A stretch of DNA of 64,000 nucleotides from JALZKA01 sp963753385. Its GTDB lineage: Bacteria > Actinomycetota > Thermoleophilia > Solirubrobacterales > 70-9. The notes under the pieces were generated by a model. The model had not been told where the DNA came from and did no database searches. It saw nothing but the letters and a program-made list of their open reading frames with translations. Positions 49,721 to 57,763 of this stretch are shown piece after piece. Made by a program: the position numbers and the translations under genes. Location of the stretch: NCBI GenBank assembly GCA_963753385.1, contig CAVWCC010000008.1:930001-994000 (forward strand). Reading direction: 5' to 3'. The stretch's first letter is position 1; each line of letters opens with the position of its first letter.

Positions 49721-50397
49721 GCGGGCTGTGAGGCGGAGCCCGAAGGGCGAAGCCGAGCCCCGGCGTTGTTGAGCCGGCTTGTCTCAGCGCAGATGCCCGC
49801 GAAGTTGCGCAGGAGCCGCAGGCCGGCGCCGCTCGACTTCTCCGGGTGGAACTGGACGCCGAATGAGTTGCCGCGCTCGACCGCGCAGCAGAACGTCTCG
49901 CCGTAGGCGGCGGTGCCGAGGACGTCGCCCGGATCATCCGGACGTGGGGCGAACGAGTGGACGAAATAGAACGGCTCGCCTTCGCCCAGTCCCTCAGTGA
50001 GCCGTGACTCCTTCGCCCAGGAGACCGGCGACCAGCCGATATGCGGGACCTTGAGGCCGCCGGCGTCGAGCTCGGTCACGGGCCCATCGACGATCCCGAG
50101 GCCGCCCGCCCCGCCGAGCTCGGTCGACGAGGAGAAGATCAGCTGTAGGCCGAGGCAGATGCCCAGGACCGGGACGCCGGCCTCGACGCGCTCCGCCACC
50201 AGCCCGTCGAGTCCGCCCTCGCGGACGCGCTCCATCGCCCGCGGAAACGCACCGACCCCCGGCAGGATCACGCCGTCCGCGGCCCTGGCGCGCGCGTGGT
50301 CATCCGTGATCTCGGCGGTGACGTCCACGTGCTCGAGCGCCTTCTCGACCGAGCGCAGGTTGCCCATGCCGTAATCCAGGATTGCGATGCGGGTCAT
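49717..50397 (-). CDS. hisH: Imidazole glycerol phosphate synthase, glutaminase subunit with repeat-derived tail
   Basis: Class I glutamine amidotransferase, 226 residues, supplying ammonia to HisF. Nucleophile C81 is in PVLGICLGLQLIFS and the His of the triad in FGVQFHPEKSSGAGL. After the normal end near FAGICAE, about 20 residues (TSRLNNAGARLRPSGSASQ) are encoded by an R2 repeat, so the insertion has extended the protein in frame. ATG at 50395-50397 overlaps the hisB stop as ATGA. Confidence 0.93.
   Translation of the reverse strand: MTRIAILDYGMGNLRSVEKALEHVDVTAEITDDHARARAADGVILPGVGAFPRAMERVREGGLDGLVAERVEAGVPVLGICLGLQLIFSSSTELGGAGGLGIVDGPVTELDAGGLKVPHIGWSPVSWAKESRLTEGLGEGEPFYFVHSFAPRPDDPGDVLGTAAYGETFCCAVERGNSFGVQFHPEKSSGAGLRLLRNFAGICAETSRLNNAGARLRPSGSASQPA
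49729..49780 (+). repeat. Repeat R2, copy 3, inside the 3' end of hisH
   Basis: R2 unit read on the plus strand as TGAGGCGGAG to GAGCCGGCTT, opposite to the his genes. Hairpin 1 is GCCC-GAA-GGGC, hairpin 2 CCGGC with loop GTTGTTGA and GCCGG. It forms the last codons of hisH and ends nine bases before the hisA TTG. Confidence 0.85.
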
Positions 50398-50981
50398 TTG
50401 AGCGTGCCCTTCGTCGAGGGCACGCCGGGCTCGTCCGGGTCGATCGAGACAGCCTCCCGGAGCGCCCGCGCGAACGCCTTGAAGCACGCCTCGACCATGT
50501 GGTGCGCGTTCGAGCCGTAGCGGGTCCCGACGTGCAGCGTGATCCGGGCGTTGTTCGCGACGGCGCGGAAGAACTCCTCGGCGAGCTCGGTGTCGAACCC
50601 GGCGATCGAGACCGGCGGGAGGTCGGCATCGAACAGGCAGAGCGGGCGGCCCGAGATGTCGATCGCGCACATGCCGAGCGCTTCGTCCATCGGCACGGCG
50701 ACGTAGCCGTAGCGGTGGATCCCGGCGCGGTCGCCGAGCGCCTCGTCGATTGCCTGGCCGAGGACGATGCCTACGTCCTCGACGGTGTGGTGGGCGCCCG
50801 TCTCGAGGTCGCCGGTGGCCTCGACCTTCAGGGCGAGCCGGCCGTGGCGGCCGAGCAGGTCGAGCATGTGGTCGAGGAACCCGACCCCGGTCGCCGCCTG
50901 GACCTCTCCCCCGTCGAGATCGAGCTCCAGGCTCACGTGCGTCTCGCCGGTCTTCCGTTCAATCTTTGCCGTTCGTGCCAT
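50394..50981 (-). CDS. hisB: Imidazoleglycerol-phosphate dehydratase
   Basis: Manganese-dependent dehydratase, 195 residues, monofunctional. The two His-rich motifs are VGFLDHMLDLLGRHGRL and HHTVEDVGIVLGQAIDEAL in the first half, and HHMVEACFKAFARALREAV in the second, with the duplicated fold. ATG at 50979-50981 is preferred to a TTG three codons earlier. ATGA coupling to hisH. Confidence 0.93.
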   Translation of the reverse strand: MARTAKIERKTGETHVSLELDLDGGEVQAATGVGFLDHMLDLLGRHGRLALKVEATGDLETGAHHTVEDVGIVLGQAIDEALGDRAGIHRYGYVAVPMDEALGMCAIDISGRPLCLFDADLPPVSIAGFDTELAEEFFRAVANNARITLHVGTRYGSNAHHMVEACFKAFARALREAVSIDPDEPGVPSTKGTLK

Positions 50982-51002
50982 CGCTTCCAATCTAGCCGCA
51001 AA

Positions 51003-52292
51003 TCAACGCTTTCCACGCTTGGCCCGCTCGCGTGCCGATTCGCCGTGCACGGGCAGCCCCTCGGCCTTGGCGATCTCGGTCACCGTCGGTGCGAGCGCCT
51101 TTGCGGCCTTCCGGTCCAGGTCGACGACCGAGGTCCGGCGCATGAACGTCCGCGCTCCGAGCGGTCCCGCAAACCGGGCGGCGCCGCCGGTGGGCAGCAC
51201 GTGGTTCGACCCCGCCGTGTAGTCGCCGAAGGCCGTAGCCCCGGCTTCGCCGACGAACACGCAGCCTGCCACGCGTTCCCGCGCAACCACCTCGTCGGCA
51301 CCCTCGAACTGGAGCTCGAGGTGCTCGGGTGCGAGCGCGTCAACCAGCTCCAGCGCGGCGGCCAGCGACGGCGCTTCGACCAGGGCGAGCGGCGCGTCGG
51401 CGACGCTCGGCCGGTTCTCGGTCTCGGTCGCGATCCGCGCGGCGATCGCGTCCAGTGCGTCGCCGTCGGGCGAGACCGCAACCAACGGACTGTCGGCGCC
51501 GTGCTCGGCCTGAGCGAGCAAGTCGAGGATCAGCGCAGTGGGATTCGCGCTCGAGTCGAAGACGATCGCGAGCTCGCTCGGCCCCGCCAGGCCGTCCACG
51601 CCGACCTCGCCGAAGAGCTGACGCTTCGCCTCGGTAACCCAGGGGTTGCCGGGGCCGGCCACGATGTCGACCGGGTCGATCGTCTCGGTTCCCAGAGCCA
51701 GCGCGGCGACCGCGTGTGCGCCGCCGAGCGCGTAGACCTCCTCCACCCCGCCGATCGCGGCCGCAGCCAGGGTCACGGACCCGACGCTCCCATCCGGCTC
51801 GGGCGGCGTCGCGAGCGCCAGGCGCCCGACGCCGGCCGCCTGCGCGGCGACGCAGCACATCAGGACGGACGACGGATACGCCGCCCGGCCCCCCGGCGCG
51901 TACACCCCGGCTGCCGCCATGGGCCGCTCGACGATCTCCACCCGCTGGCCCTGAGGCAGCTCGACGGTGACCGGGCCGGCGCTCAGCTCGGCCTCGGCGA
52001 CGGCGCGGATGTTGGCGGCGGCCAGCTCCAGCGCCTCGATCAGTCCGGGGTGCACGTGGTCGCCCGCCGACCCGATGAGCTCGGCGTCGATCCGGTGGGT
52101 CTCGGGTCGCTCCACCACGCCGTCGAGGTGGATCGTGAGCTCGTTCAGGGCCGCATCGCCGCGCTCACGAACCGCCTCGATGATCTCGGCAACCCTCTTC
52201 ACCAGTCCCGGTGGGGGCGGCGCGGATGCCCGGATGCCGTCGACGATCTCGGCCGGGTCGCGGCCGTCCCACCGAACCCGCGCGACTCTCAT
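51003..52292 (-). CDS. hisD: Histidinol dehydrogenase
   Basis: Zinc-dependent NAD enzyme, 429 residues, last two steps of histidine synthesis. Key segments: YAPGGRAAYPSSVLMCCVAA, VYALGGAHAVAALALGTETI, GPGNPWVTEAKRQLFGEVGV, GPSELAIVFDSSANP and AQAEHGADSPLVAVS with zinc ligands Gln and His. C-terminal GSNHVLPTGGAARFAGPLGA carries another conserved His. Start overlaps the hisG stop by four bases. Confidence 0.94.
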   Translation of the reverse strand: MRVARVRWDGRDPAEIVDGIRASAPPPPGLVKRVAEIIEAVRERGDAALNELTIHLDGVVERPETHRIDAELIGSAGDHVHPGLIEALELAAANIRAVAEAELSAGPVTVELPQGQRVEIVERPMAAAGVYAPGGRAAYPSSVLMCCVAAQAAGVGRLALATPPEPDGSVGSVTLAAAAIGGVEEVYALGGAHAVAALALGTETIDPVDIVAGPGNPWVTEAKRQLFGEVGVDGLAGPSELAIVFDSSANPTALILDLLAQAEHGADSPLVAVSPDGDALDAIAARIATETENRPSVADAPLALVEAPSLAAALELVDALAPEHLELQFEGADEVVARERVAGCVFVGEAGATAFGDYTAGSNHVLPTGGAARFAGPLGARTFMRRTSVVDLDRKAAKALAPTVTEIAKAEGLPVHGESARERAKRGKR

Positions 52293-52963
52293 GCCGCCGC
52301 CTTTCTCAGCCTCGCGACGAGCTCGTCGATCTCCTGTGCCCGCAGCTTGTGGGCGACGCGGTTCGCAATCAGGCGCGCGGTCGAGGGCGCGATCTCCTCG
52401 CGCACCTCGAGCCCGTTCTCGCGAAGCGTCCGGCCGGTGTCGACGAGGTCGACGATGGCGTCCGCCAACCCCGAGATCGGGGCGAGCTCCACCGACCCCT
52501 TGACCTCGATCACCTCCGCTCTGCGCCCGGTCTCCTCGAAGAAGCGCTCGGCGATCCGCGGGTACTTGGTGGCGATGCGAACCGCGCCGAGCCTGCGCTC
52601 GTGCTCGGCCAGGTGCTCGTCGCCCGCCGGCGCCGCCAAGACCATCCGGCAGGCGCCGTAGCCCAGGTCGAGCAGCTCGTAGAAGGCGCGGTCCGACTGC
52701 TCCAACAGGACGTCCTTGCCGGTGATGCCGAGGTCGGCGGCCCCGGCCTCCACGTAGGTCGGGACGTCGGATGGGCGCATCGTCACGAGGACCAGCCCGC
52801 CGGCCTCGAAGACGAGCGAGCGCGAGTCGCTGCGGAGCTCGGCGGTGGGGACTCCGATCGCGTCGAGCCGGTCAAGCGTGCCCGCGAACAGCACGCCGCG
52901 CGGGAGCGCGACCCGCAGCGGTCCCTGGGCGAGCGCCCGGGTCGGCCTCGCGATCCCACTCAT
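52289..52963 (-). CDS. hisG: ATP phosphoribosyltransferase, short form
   Basis: First enzyme of histidine synthesis, 224 residues. This is the short (HisGS) type, lacking the C-terminal regulatory domain, and it therefore needs HisZ, whose gene is directly upstream. Signatures: PLRVALPRGVLFAGTLDRL, DLGITGKDVLLEQSD and KYPRIAERFFEETGRRAEVI; the PRPP loop is in ISGLADAIVDLVDTGRTLRE. Overlaps hisZ by four bases. Confidence 0.93.
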   Translation of the reverse strand: MSGIARPTRALAQGPLRVALPRGVLFAGTLDRLDAIGVPTAELRSDSRSLVFEAGGLVLVTMRPSDVPTYVEAGAADLGITGKDVLLEQSDRAFYELLDLGYGACRMVLAAPAGDEHLAEHERRLGAVRIATKYPRIAERFFEETGRRAEVIEVKGSVELAPISGLADAIVDLVDTGRTLRENGLEVREEIAPSTARLIANRVAHKLRAQEIDELVARLRKAAA

Positions 52964-53964
52964 GCGTCAGTCCCCCCGTCAGCGGTTATCCGTTCCTCCT
53001 CCGCCTGCGCGACGTGGAGGCGCTCGAGGTAGAGCGCGAATCCGACCGCCGGCAGCGGTCGGCCGAACCGGCCCATGAGCTCGTCGTAGCGCCCGCCGCC
53101 GCCGAGGACGTGGCCGAGCGCCGGGTCATAGACCTCGAGAATCGCGCCGGTGTAGTACCCGAGGGCGCGCAGCAGCCCGAGGTCGAGGCTGACGCGCGCG
53201 GCGATACCCCGCTCGGCAACCTGCTCGTAGGTTTCCGCGAGCCGCGCGACCGCGCGGTCGGTCGCCTCCCCTCCGAGCTGGCGGGCACGCTCCAGCACCT
53301 CGGGCCCGCCGCGCAGACCCGGGATCGCGGTCAGGAGCTCGCGCTCAGGCTCAGAGAGGCCGAGCCGGCCGATCTCGCCGCCGAGCCCGACCAGGTCGCG
53401 GCCCGCCAGCAGGTCCAGCACGCGCGCGCGATCGTCCCCCGGGACGCCGAGCTCCTCGAGCAACTGGCCATAGAGCGCTGCGTCCCCGAGCCCGATCACG
53501 GCCCGCCCGAGCCCGGCGGCGTCGAGCGCTGCGCTCAGGACCTCGACGATCTCCACCGTGCCCTCGGGCGCGCCGGAGCCGACCAGCTCGACGCCGGCCT
53601 GGAAGAACTCGCCCATCTGGCCGCGCTGGGGCCGGACCTCACGGTAGGCACGGGCGTTGTAGAAGAAGCGCAGCGGGAGCTCGGCCGCGGCATACCGGTT
53701 GGCGACGAGACGGGCGATCGGCACGGTCATGTCCGCACGCATCGCCAGCAGCTCCCCATGCGGGCCGAAGAATCTGTGCGCCGCGGGCGCGCCGGACACG
53801 TCGCCGGCGCGGGCCAGCACCGAGTCGTACTCCACGGTCGGCGTCGCGACCTCGCCGTAGGAGAAGCGCTCGAACACCGCCGCGAGCTTCGCCTGGAGGA
53901 CGCGCAGCTCGCGCATCTCGTCGGGGAGGATGTCGCGCGTCCCCGGAGGGATCGGGTGAGTCAT
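52960..53964 (-). CDS. hisZ: ATP phosphoribosyltransferase regulatory subunit HisZ
   Basis: A 334-residue histidyl-tRNA-synthetase-like protein that binds histidine and pairs with HisGS. Class II synthetase motifs are recognisable: PIPPGTRDILPDEMRELRVL, motif 2 FYNARAYREVRPQRGQMGEF and motif 3-like GGGGRYDELMGRFGRPLPAV. The C-terminal anticodon domain of a true HisS is absent, which together with the hisG neighbour points to HisZ. Confidence 0.9.
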   Translation of the reverse strand: MTHPIPPGTRDILPDEMRELRVLQAKLAAVFERFSYGEVATPTVEYDSVLARAGDVSGAPAAHRFFGPHGELLAMRADMTVPIARLVANRYAAAELPLRFFYNARAYREVRPQRGQMGEFFQAGVELVGSGAPEGTVEIVEVLSAALDAAGLGRAVIGLGDAALYGQLLEELGVPGDDRARVLDLLAGRDLVGLGGEIGRLGLSEPERELLTAIPGLRGGPEVLERARQLGGEATDRAVARLAETYEQVAERGIAARVSLDLGLLRALGYYTGAILEVYDPALGHVLGGGGRYDELMGRFGRPLPAVGFALYLERLHVAQAEEERITADGGTDA

Positions 53965-53982
53965 CTCCCCGACCCTTCCGGC

Positions 53983-55287
53983 CTAGGCCGGGACGCGGTC
54001 GACCGCAACCCGCTCGATCCGTGCGCCCAGGTCGCGCAGGCGATCGTCGATCGACTCGTAGCCCCTGTCGATCTGCACGATGTTGCCGATCTCCGAGATT
54101 CCGTCCGCCGCGAGAGCCGCGATGAGCATCGCCATTCCCGCGCGGATGTCGGGGCTCTCCACTCGCTCGCCGTGAAGACGGCTCGGCCCGCTGACGATCG
54201 CCCTGTGGGGATCGCAAAGCGTGATCCGAGCGCCCATTGCCACGAGCTTGTCCACGAAGAACAAGCGGTTCTCGAACATCTTCTCGAAGATCAGGATCGT
54301 GCCCCTCGCCTGGGTCGCGAGCGCGAGCGCGATCGAGGTGAGGTCGGCCGGGAACGCCGGCCATGGGCCATCCTCGATCTTCGGGATCGCGTCACCGAGA
54401 TCGTCCCGGATGGCCAGCTCTTGGGTCGCGGGGACGACCACGTCGGTGCCCTCGATCTCCGAGCGCAGCCCGACACGGCCGAACTGACGGCGGATGTTGA
54501 CCAGATCGGCGGGCTCGGTCTCGAGAATCCGCACCCGGCCGCCCGTAACCGCAGCAAGCGCCATAAAGCTCGCCACCTCGATGTGGTCGGCGGCAATCCG
54601 ATGCGAGGCACCACCCAGTTTGTCCCGGCCGTGAACGGTCATCACGTTCGAGCCGATGCCGTCGATCTCGGCGCCCATCTTCACCAGCAGGCGGGCGAGG
54701 TCCTGGACGTGCGGCTCTGACGCGGCATTGGCGATCGTCGTCGGCCCCTGGGTCAGGGCTGCGGCCATCAGCGCGTTCTCGGTGCCCATCACGGACGGCT
54801 CGTCCATGAACACTGAGCACGGCTTGAGCCCGCCGTCGGGGGAGCTGAGCTCGACCCAGCGCGAGCCCTCGACCTGCGCTCCCATGTCGCGGAAGGCGTC
54901 GAGGTGCGGGTCGAGCCGGCGCCGCCCGATGAAGTCGCCGCCCGGCGGTGGCATTCGGGCCTCGCCGAAACGGGCAAGGAGCGGGCCCGCAAGCAGGAAC
55001 GAGGCGCGGATCCGCGCGGACAGCTCCTCGTCGGGCGAGGTCTCGCTCACCGCGTCGGCCTGGAGACGCAACTCATTTGGGGCGCTCCACTCGACCCTGA
55101 CGCCGAGGCGCTCGAGAATCGCCAGTTGCGCCTCCGTGTCGCGGATCCGCGGCACGTTCTGGAGCAGGATCTCCTCGTCGGTCAGCAGGCAGGCGGCGAG
55201 GATCGGCAGCGCCGCGTTCTTGTTGCCGGCGGCCGAGATCTCGCCGGTGAGCGGCTCGCCGCCCTGGATCACGAATTTCTCCGTCAT
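53983..55287 (-). CDS. murA: UDP-N-acetylglucosamine 1-carboxyvinyltransferase with Asp at the Cys site
   Basis: First committed enzyme of peptidoglycan synthesis, 434 residues. Lys23/Asn24 in ISAAGNKNAALPILAACLL match the substrate-binding pair. The catalytic loop, PGGC in most bacteria, reads PPPGGDFIGRRRLDPHL, so the Cys that fosfomycin attacks is Asp118. The same change in mycobacteria and chlamydia gives natural fosfomycin resistance and an active enzyme. ATG at 55285-55287 is chosen. In same-strand context with hisZ 18 bases downstream. A MurA-like paralogue remains possible. Confidence 0.88.
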   Translation of the reverse strand: MTEKFVIQGGEPLTGEISAAGNKNAALPILAACLLTDEEILLQNVPRIRDTEAQLAILERLGVRVEWSAPNELRLQADAVSETSPDEELSARIRASFLLAGPLLARFGEARMPPPGGDFIGRRRLDPHLDAFRDMGAQVEGSRWVELSSPDGGLKPCSVFMDEPSVMGTENALMAAALTQGPTTIANAASEPHVQDLARLLVKMGAEIDGIGSNVMTVHGRDKLGGASHRIAADHIEVASFMALAAVTGGRVRILETEPADLVNIRRQFGRVGLRSEIEGTDVVVPATQELAIRDDLGDAIPKIEDGPWPAFPADLTSIALALATQARGTILIFEKMFENRLFFVDKLVAMGARITLCDPHRAIVSGPSRLHGERVESPDIRAGMAMLIAALAADGISEIGNIVQIDRGYESIDDRLRDLGARIERVAVDRVPA

Positions 55288-55312
55288 TGGCAGGGCTAGG
55301 GTAAAGGACACC

Positions 55313-55897
55313 GTGAGCGCCGATCCGACCCGACAGGACGCCTGGGACCTGGTCTGCGAGTGGGTGCAGTCCGACTCGCTCCGAAAGCACCTGCTGGGCG
55401 TGGAGGCGGCAATGGTCGCCTACGCGGGCAGGCTCGGCGGCGATGAGGGGCGCTGGGCCGTGACCGGGCTCGTCCACGACCTCGACTACGAGCGCCACCC
55501 GGAACTCGACGACACCGAGAACGGGCACCCCCGCACCGCGCTGCGCCTCTTCGAGGAGCTCGGTTGGCCGCAGGACATCATCGACGCCGTCGCGGGCCAC
55601 GCCACCTTCCTCGGCGTGCCGCGTGAGACCGAGATGGCCAAGGCCCTGTTCGCCGTCGACGAGCTCTCGGGATTCATCGCCGCCTGTGCCCTGGTGCGGC
55701 CGACCGGGATCGAGGGGATGGCGCCGAAGTCGGTGAAGAAGAAACTCAAGCAGCCCTCCTTCGCCGCCGGCGTCAACCGCGACGAGGTCTACCAGGGAGC
55801 CGAGGAACTGGGCGTCGACTTCGACGAGCACGTGGCGTTCGTGATCGCCGCAATGGCTGATCGCGCTGAGGACCTCGGCCTCTCATCGCGCGAGTGA
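55313..55897 (+). CDS. HD-domain hydrolase
   Basis: A 194-residue HD-superfamily metallohydrolase. Histidine and Asp ligands: KHLLGVEAAMVAYA, GLVHDLDYERHPE (HD pair) and IIDAVAGHATFLGV. The later Lys-rich segment GMAPKSVKKKLKQPSFAAGV is common in a group of small single-domain HD proteins annotated as phosphohydrolases. Substrate unknown. GTG start at 55313; TAGGGT nearby may be a -10 box. The following hydrolase overlaps by four bases. Confidence 0.8.
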   Translation: MSADPTRQDAWDLVCEWVQSDSLRKHLLGVEAAMVAYAGRLGGDEGRWAVTGLVHDLDYERHPELDDTENGHPRTALRLFEELGWPQDIIDAVAGHATFLGVPRETEMAKALFAVDELSGFIAACALVRPTGIEGMAPKSVKKKLKQPSFAAGVNRDEVYQGAEELGVDFDEHVAFVIAAMADRAEDLGLSSRE

Positions 55898-56952
55898 AGC
55901 GCGGCTGGAAGATCGCGCTCGGGGTGCTGGGGGTGCTGGTCGTCCTGCTTGCCGTCAACACGGTCACGACGAGCAGCCAGACCAAGGAGGCCGAAGTCAC
56001 AACCGACGGCGCCCAGATCCTGGAGCTCTCTCGCGGGGACGTTCAGATCACGGACAGCGGGCCTCCGCCCACCCCGCCGGCGCGGACGCGAAGCGGAGCA
56101 GCCGGCGGGCCTGTATCTGGGGGGCAACCCATTGTGTTGATCCACTGCTACGCCTGCTCGCTTCACTGGTTCGACAAGGTCGAGCCCCTCCTCGCCGAGG
56201 AGCACCGCGTGATCCGCATCGACCTGCGGGGGTTCGGCGGCTCGGAGAAGCCAGAGTCGGGATACGAGATTCCCACCCAGGCGCAGGTGGTGGCGGAGGC
56301 GCTGAACCAGCTCGGCGTCTCGGGAGCACTCGTCGCGGGCAACTCGATGGGCGCGATGGTCACGGCCTCGCTGGCGGAGCAGGCGAGCCAGTTGGTCGAC
56401 CGCGCCGTGGTCATCGACATGGCGCCGAACACGACGGACTTCGGCTCCGGCCTCCCTCTGCTCGCCCGGCTCGCATACACGCCCGTGCTCGGCCAGGCGA
56501 TGTGGCGACTGACGCCGGACTCCGTGGTTCGCAGCTCCTACGACGAGTCGGTCGCCCCGGGCTTCGACCTCGACTCGGGATTCGATGACCCCGATCAGGT
56601 CGTGTCCGACTTCCGGGCGATGACGTACACGTCGTTCGACGGCGCGCACACGGCAAGCGACGACTACCTCGACGAGCTACCGCTCGACGAGCGCTTCAAG
56701 GGCGTCCCGGTCCCGCTGATGGTGATCTTCGGCGCCGAGGACCAGATCTTCGACGCCCAGCAGGCGATCGATGGCTTTACGGACGTGCCCGGGGTCAAGA
56801 CCGAGCTGGTCGAGGGCGCAGGCCACGCGCCACAGATCGAGAAGCCGGAGGAGGTCGCGGGGCTGCTCGAGGAGTTCTCGGTGGACGTTGCGCCGGCCGA
56901 GCCGGTCAACCGTCAGGAAGGCCGCGCAGTCGCGAGGCTCTCGTTCGCGTAG
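55894..56952 (+). CDS. Membrane-anchored alpha/beta hydrolase
   Basis: A 352-residue serine hydrolase with an N-terminal anchor helix (residues 5-25). The oxyanion region is PIVLIHCYACSLHWFDKVEP, the nucleophile Ser is in LVAGNSMGAMVTAS, the acid is probably in VIFGAEDQIFDAQ, and the catalytic His in VEGAGHAPQIEKPEEV. A Pro/Gly/Ala-rich insert (PPPTPPARTRSGAAGGPVSG) sits between the anchor and the fold. Substrate unknown; epoxide-hydrolase or esterase-like. GTGA overlap with the HD gene. Confidence 0.8.
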   Translation: MKRGWKIALGVLGVLVVLLAVNTVTTSSQTKEAEVTTDGAQILELSRGDVQITDSGPPPTPPARTRSGAAGGPVSGGQPIVLIHCYACSLHWFDKVEPLLAEEHRVIRIDLRGFGGSEKPESGYEIPTQAQVVAEALNQLGVSGALVAGNSMGAMVTASLAEQASQLVDRAVVIDMAPNTTDFGSGLPLLARLAYTPVLGQAMWRLTPDSVVRSSYDESVAPGFDLDSGFDDPDQVVSDFRAMTYTSFDGAHTASDDYLDELPLDERFKGVPVPLMVIFGAEDQIFDAQQAIDGFTDVPGVKTELVEGAGHAPQIEKPEEVAGLLEEFSVDVAPAEPVNRQEGRAVARLSFA

Positions 56953-57365
56953 CGGTGGTCGTCGGTGACCTCCGCCCCGAACCAATCGGGTGGCTCGAAC
57001 GCATGCGCAGCATCCTCGTCGGGGAACTCGACCTCGGCCACGCGGAGCCCCTCCAACTCTCCTTCGAAGATGTCGAGCTCGACCTGCAACTCGCCCAGCG
57101 GGACCACCCAGCGCTCCTTGTGGACGCGGGCTCCGGCGGTGAGCGGCCAGAGCTCGTCGAACTGCGCCTCGTCGAGCCCGAGCTCGACCTCGGTCCGCAC
57201 CTCGCCAGCCCCGTGTTTGACCGTAAGCGCTTGCCCGCCGGGCCAGCGGCGGACTCGCACCTCCGTGCCGTCATCCGTGATCGCGAGGTAGCCCTGATCG
57301 ATCCGGCGCGGCCCGCTAGCCGACGCCGGCCTGGAGTCGAACAGGAACTTGCGCTCGATCTCCAT
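56913..57365 (-). CDS. CYTH-domain protein
   Basis: A 150-residue CYTH (triphosphate tunnel) protein. The N-terminal EIERKFL is the defining ExExK motif; charged strands follow in alternating pattern (TEVRVRRWPGGQALTVKHG, EVRTEVELGLDEAQFDELW, LQVELDIFEGELEGLRVAEV). Members act on triphosphates or bind organic phosphates; the exact substrate is not known here. Its last 40 bases overlap the convergent hydrolase gene. ATG overlaps the upstream stop as TGATG. Confidence 0.85.
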   Translation of the reverse strand: MEIERKFLFDSRPASASGPRRIDQGYLAITDDGTEVRVRRWPGGQALTVKHGAGEVRTEVELGLDEAQFDELWPLTAGARVHKERWVVPLGELQVELDIFEGELEGLRVAEVEFPDEDAAHAFEPPDWFGAEVTDDHRYANESLATARPS

Positions 57366-57703
57366 CAGCTCGTCTGCCAGCGGCCGCCCGCCTTCGCCCA
57401 CTCGACCATGTGGTCGACCGAGCAGAAGGGGTCGCCCACCCGGTGCTCGGCGCGGTGGCGGACCAGCAGTACATGGACGTCGCCGAGCTCGATGTCGCAG
57501 TGGGAGCAACGAAGCGGCGCCTCGTCGAGCGCCGCCGGCTCGTCGAGCGTCCCGGCCTGCCAGTGCGCACCCTGGATGCCCCACGGGACGACGTGCTCGA
57601 GCCGGCAGAACACGGCGCGCCTTTCTCCCACCGGTTCGTAGGCGCGGAAGCCGTCGCCGGCCTCAACCGAGTCGCCGCACCAATCGCAGCGCTCATGACT
57701 CAC
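57365..57703 (-). CDS. Small multi-cysteine (zinc-ribbon-like) protein
   Basis: A 112-residue soluble protein with several Cys/His clusters: ERCDWCGDSVEAGDGF, AVFCRLEHVVPWG, LRCSHCDIELGDVHV and DPFCSVDHMVEWAKAGG. These look like two treble-clef or zinc-ribbon sites with a duplicated arrangement. I recognise no named family. GTG at 57701-57703. Coupled to the CYTH gene, so the two may act together. Confidence 0.65.
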   Translation of the reverse strand: MSHERCDWCGDSVEAGDGFRAYEPVGERRAVFCRLEHVVPWGIQGAHWQAGTLDEPAALDEAPLRCSHCDIELGDVHVLLVRHRAEHRVGDPFCSVDHMVEWAKAGGRWQTS

Positions 57704-57763
57704 GACCCGTCGGCTCCTCCGCTGCGCGTCCGGGACCGACGGGGTGGGTGATACTTCGCCGCC

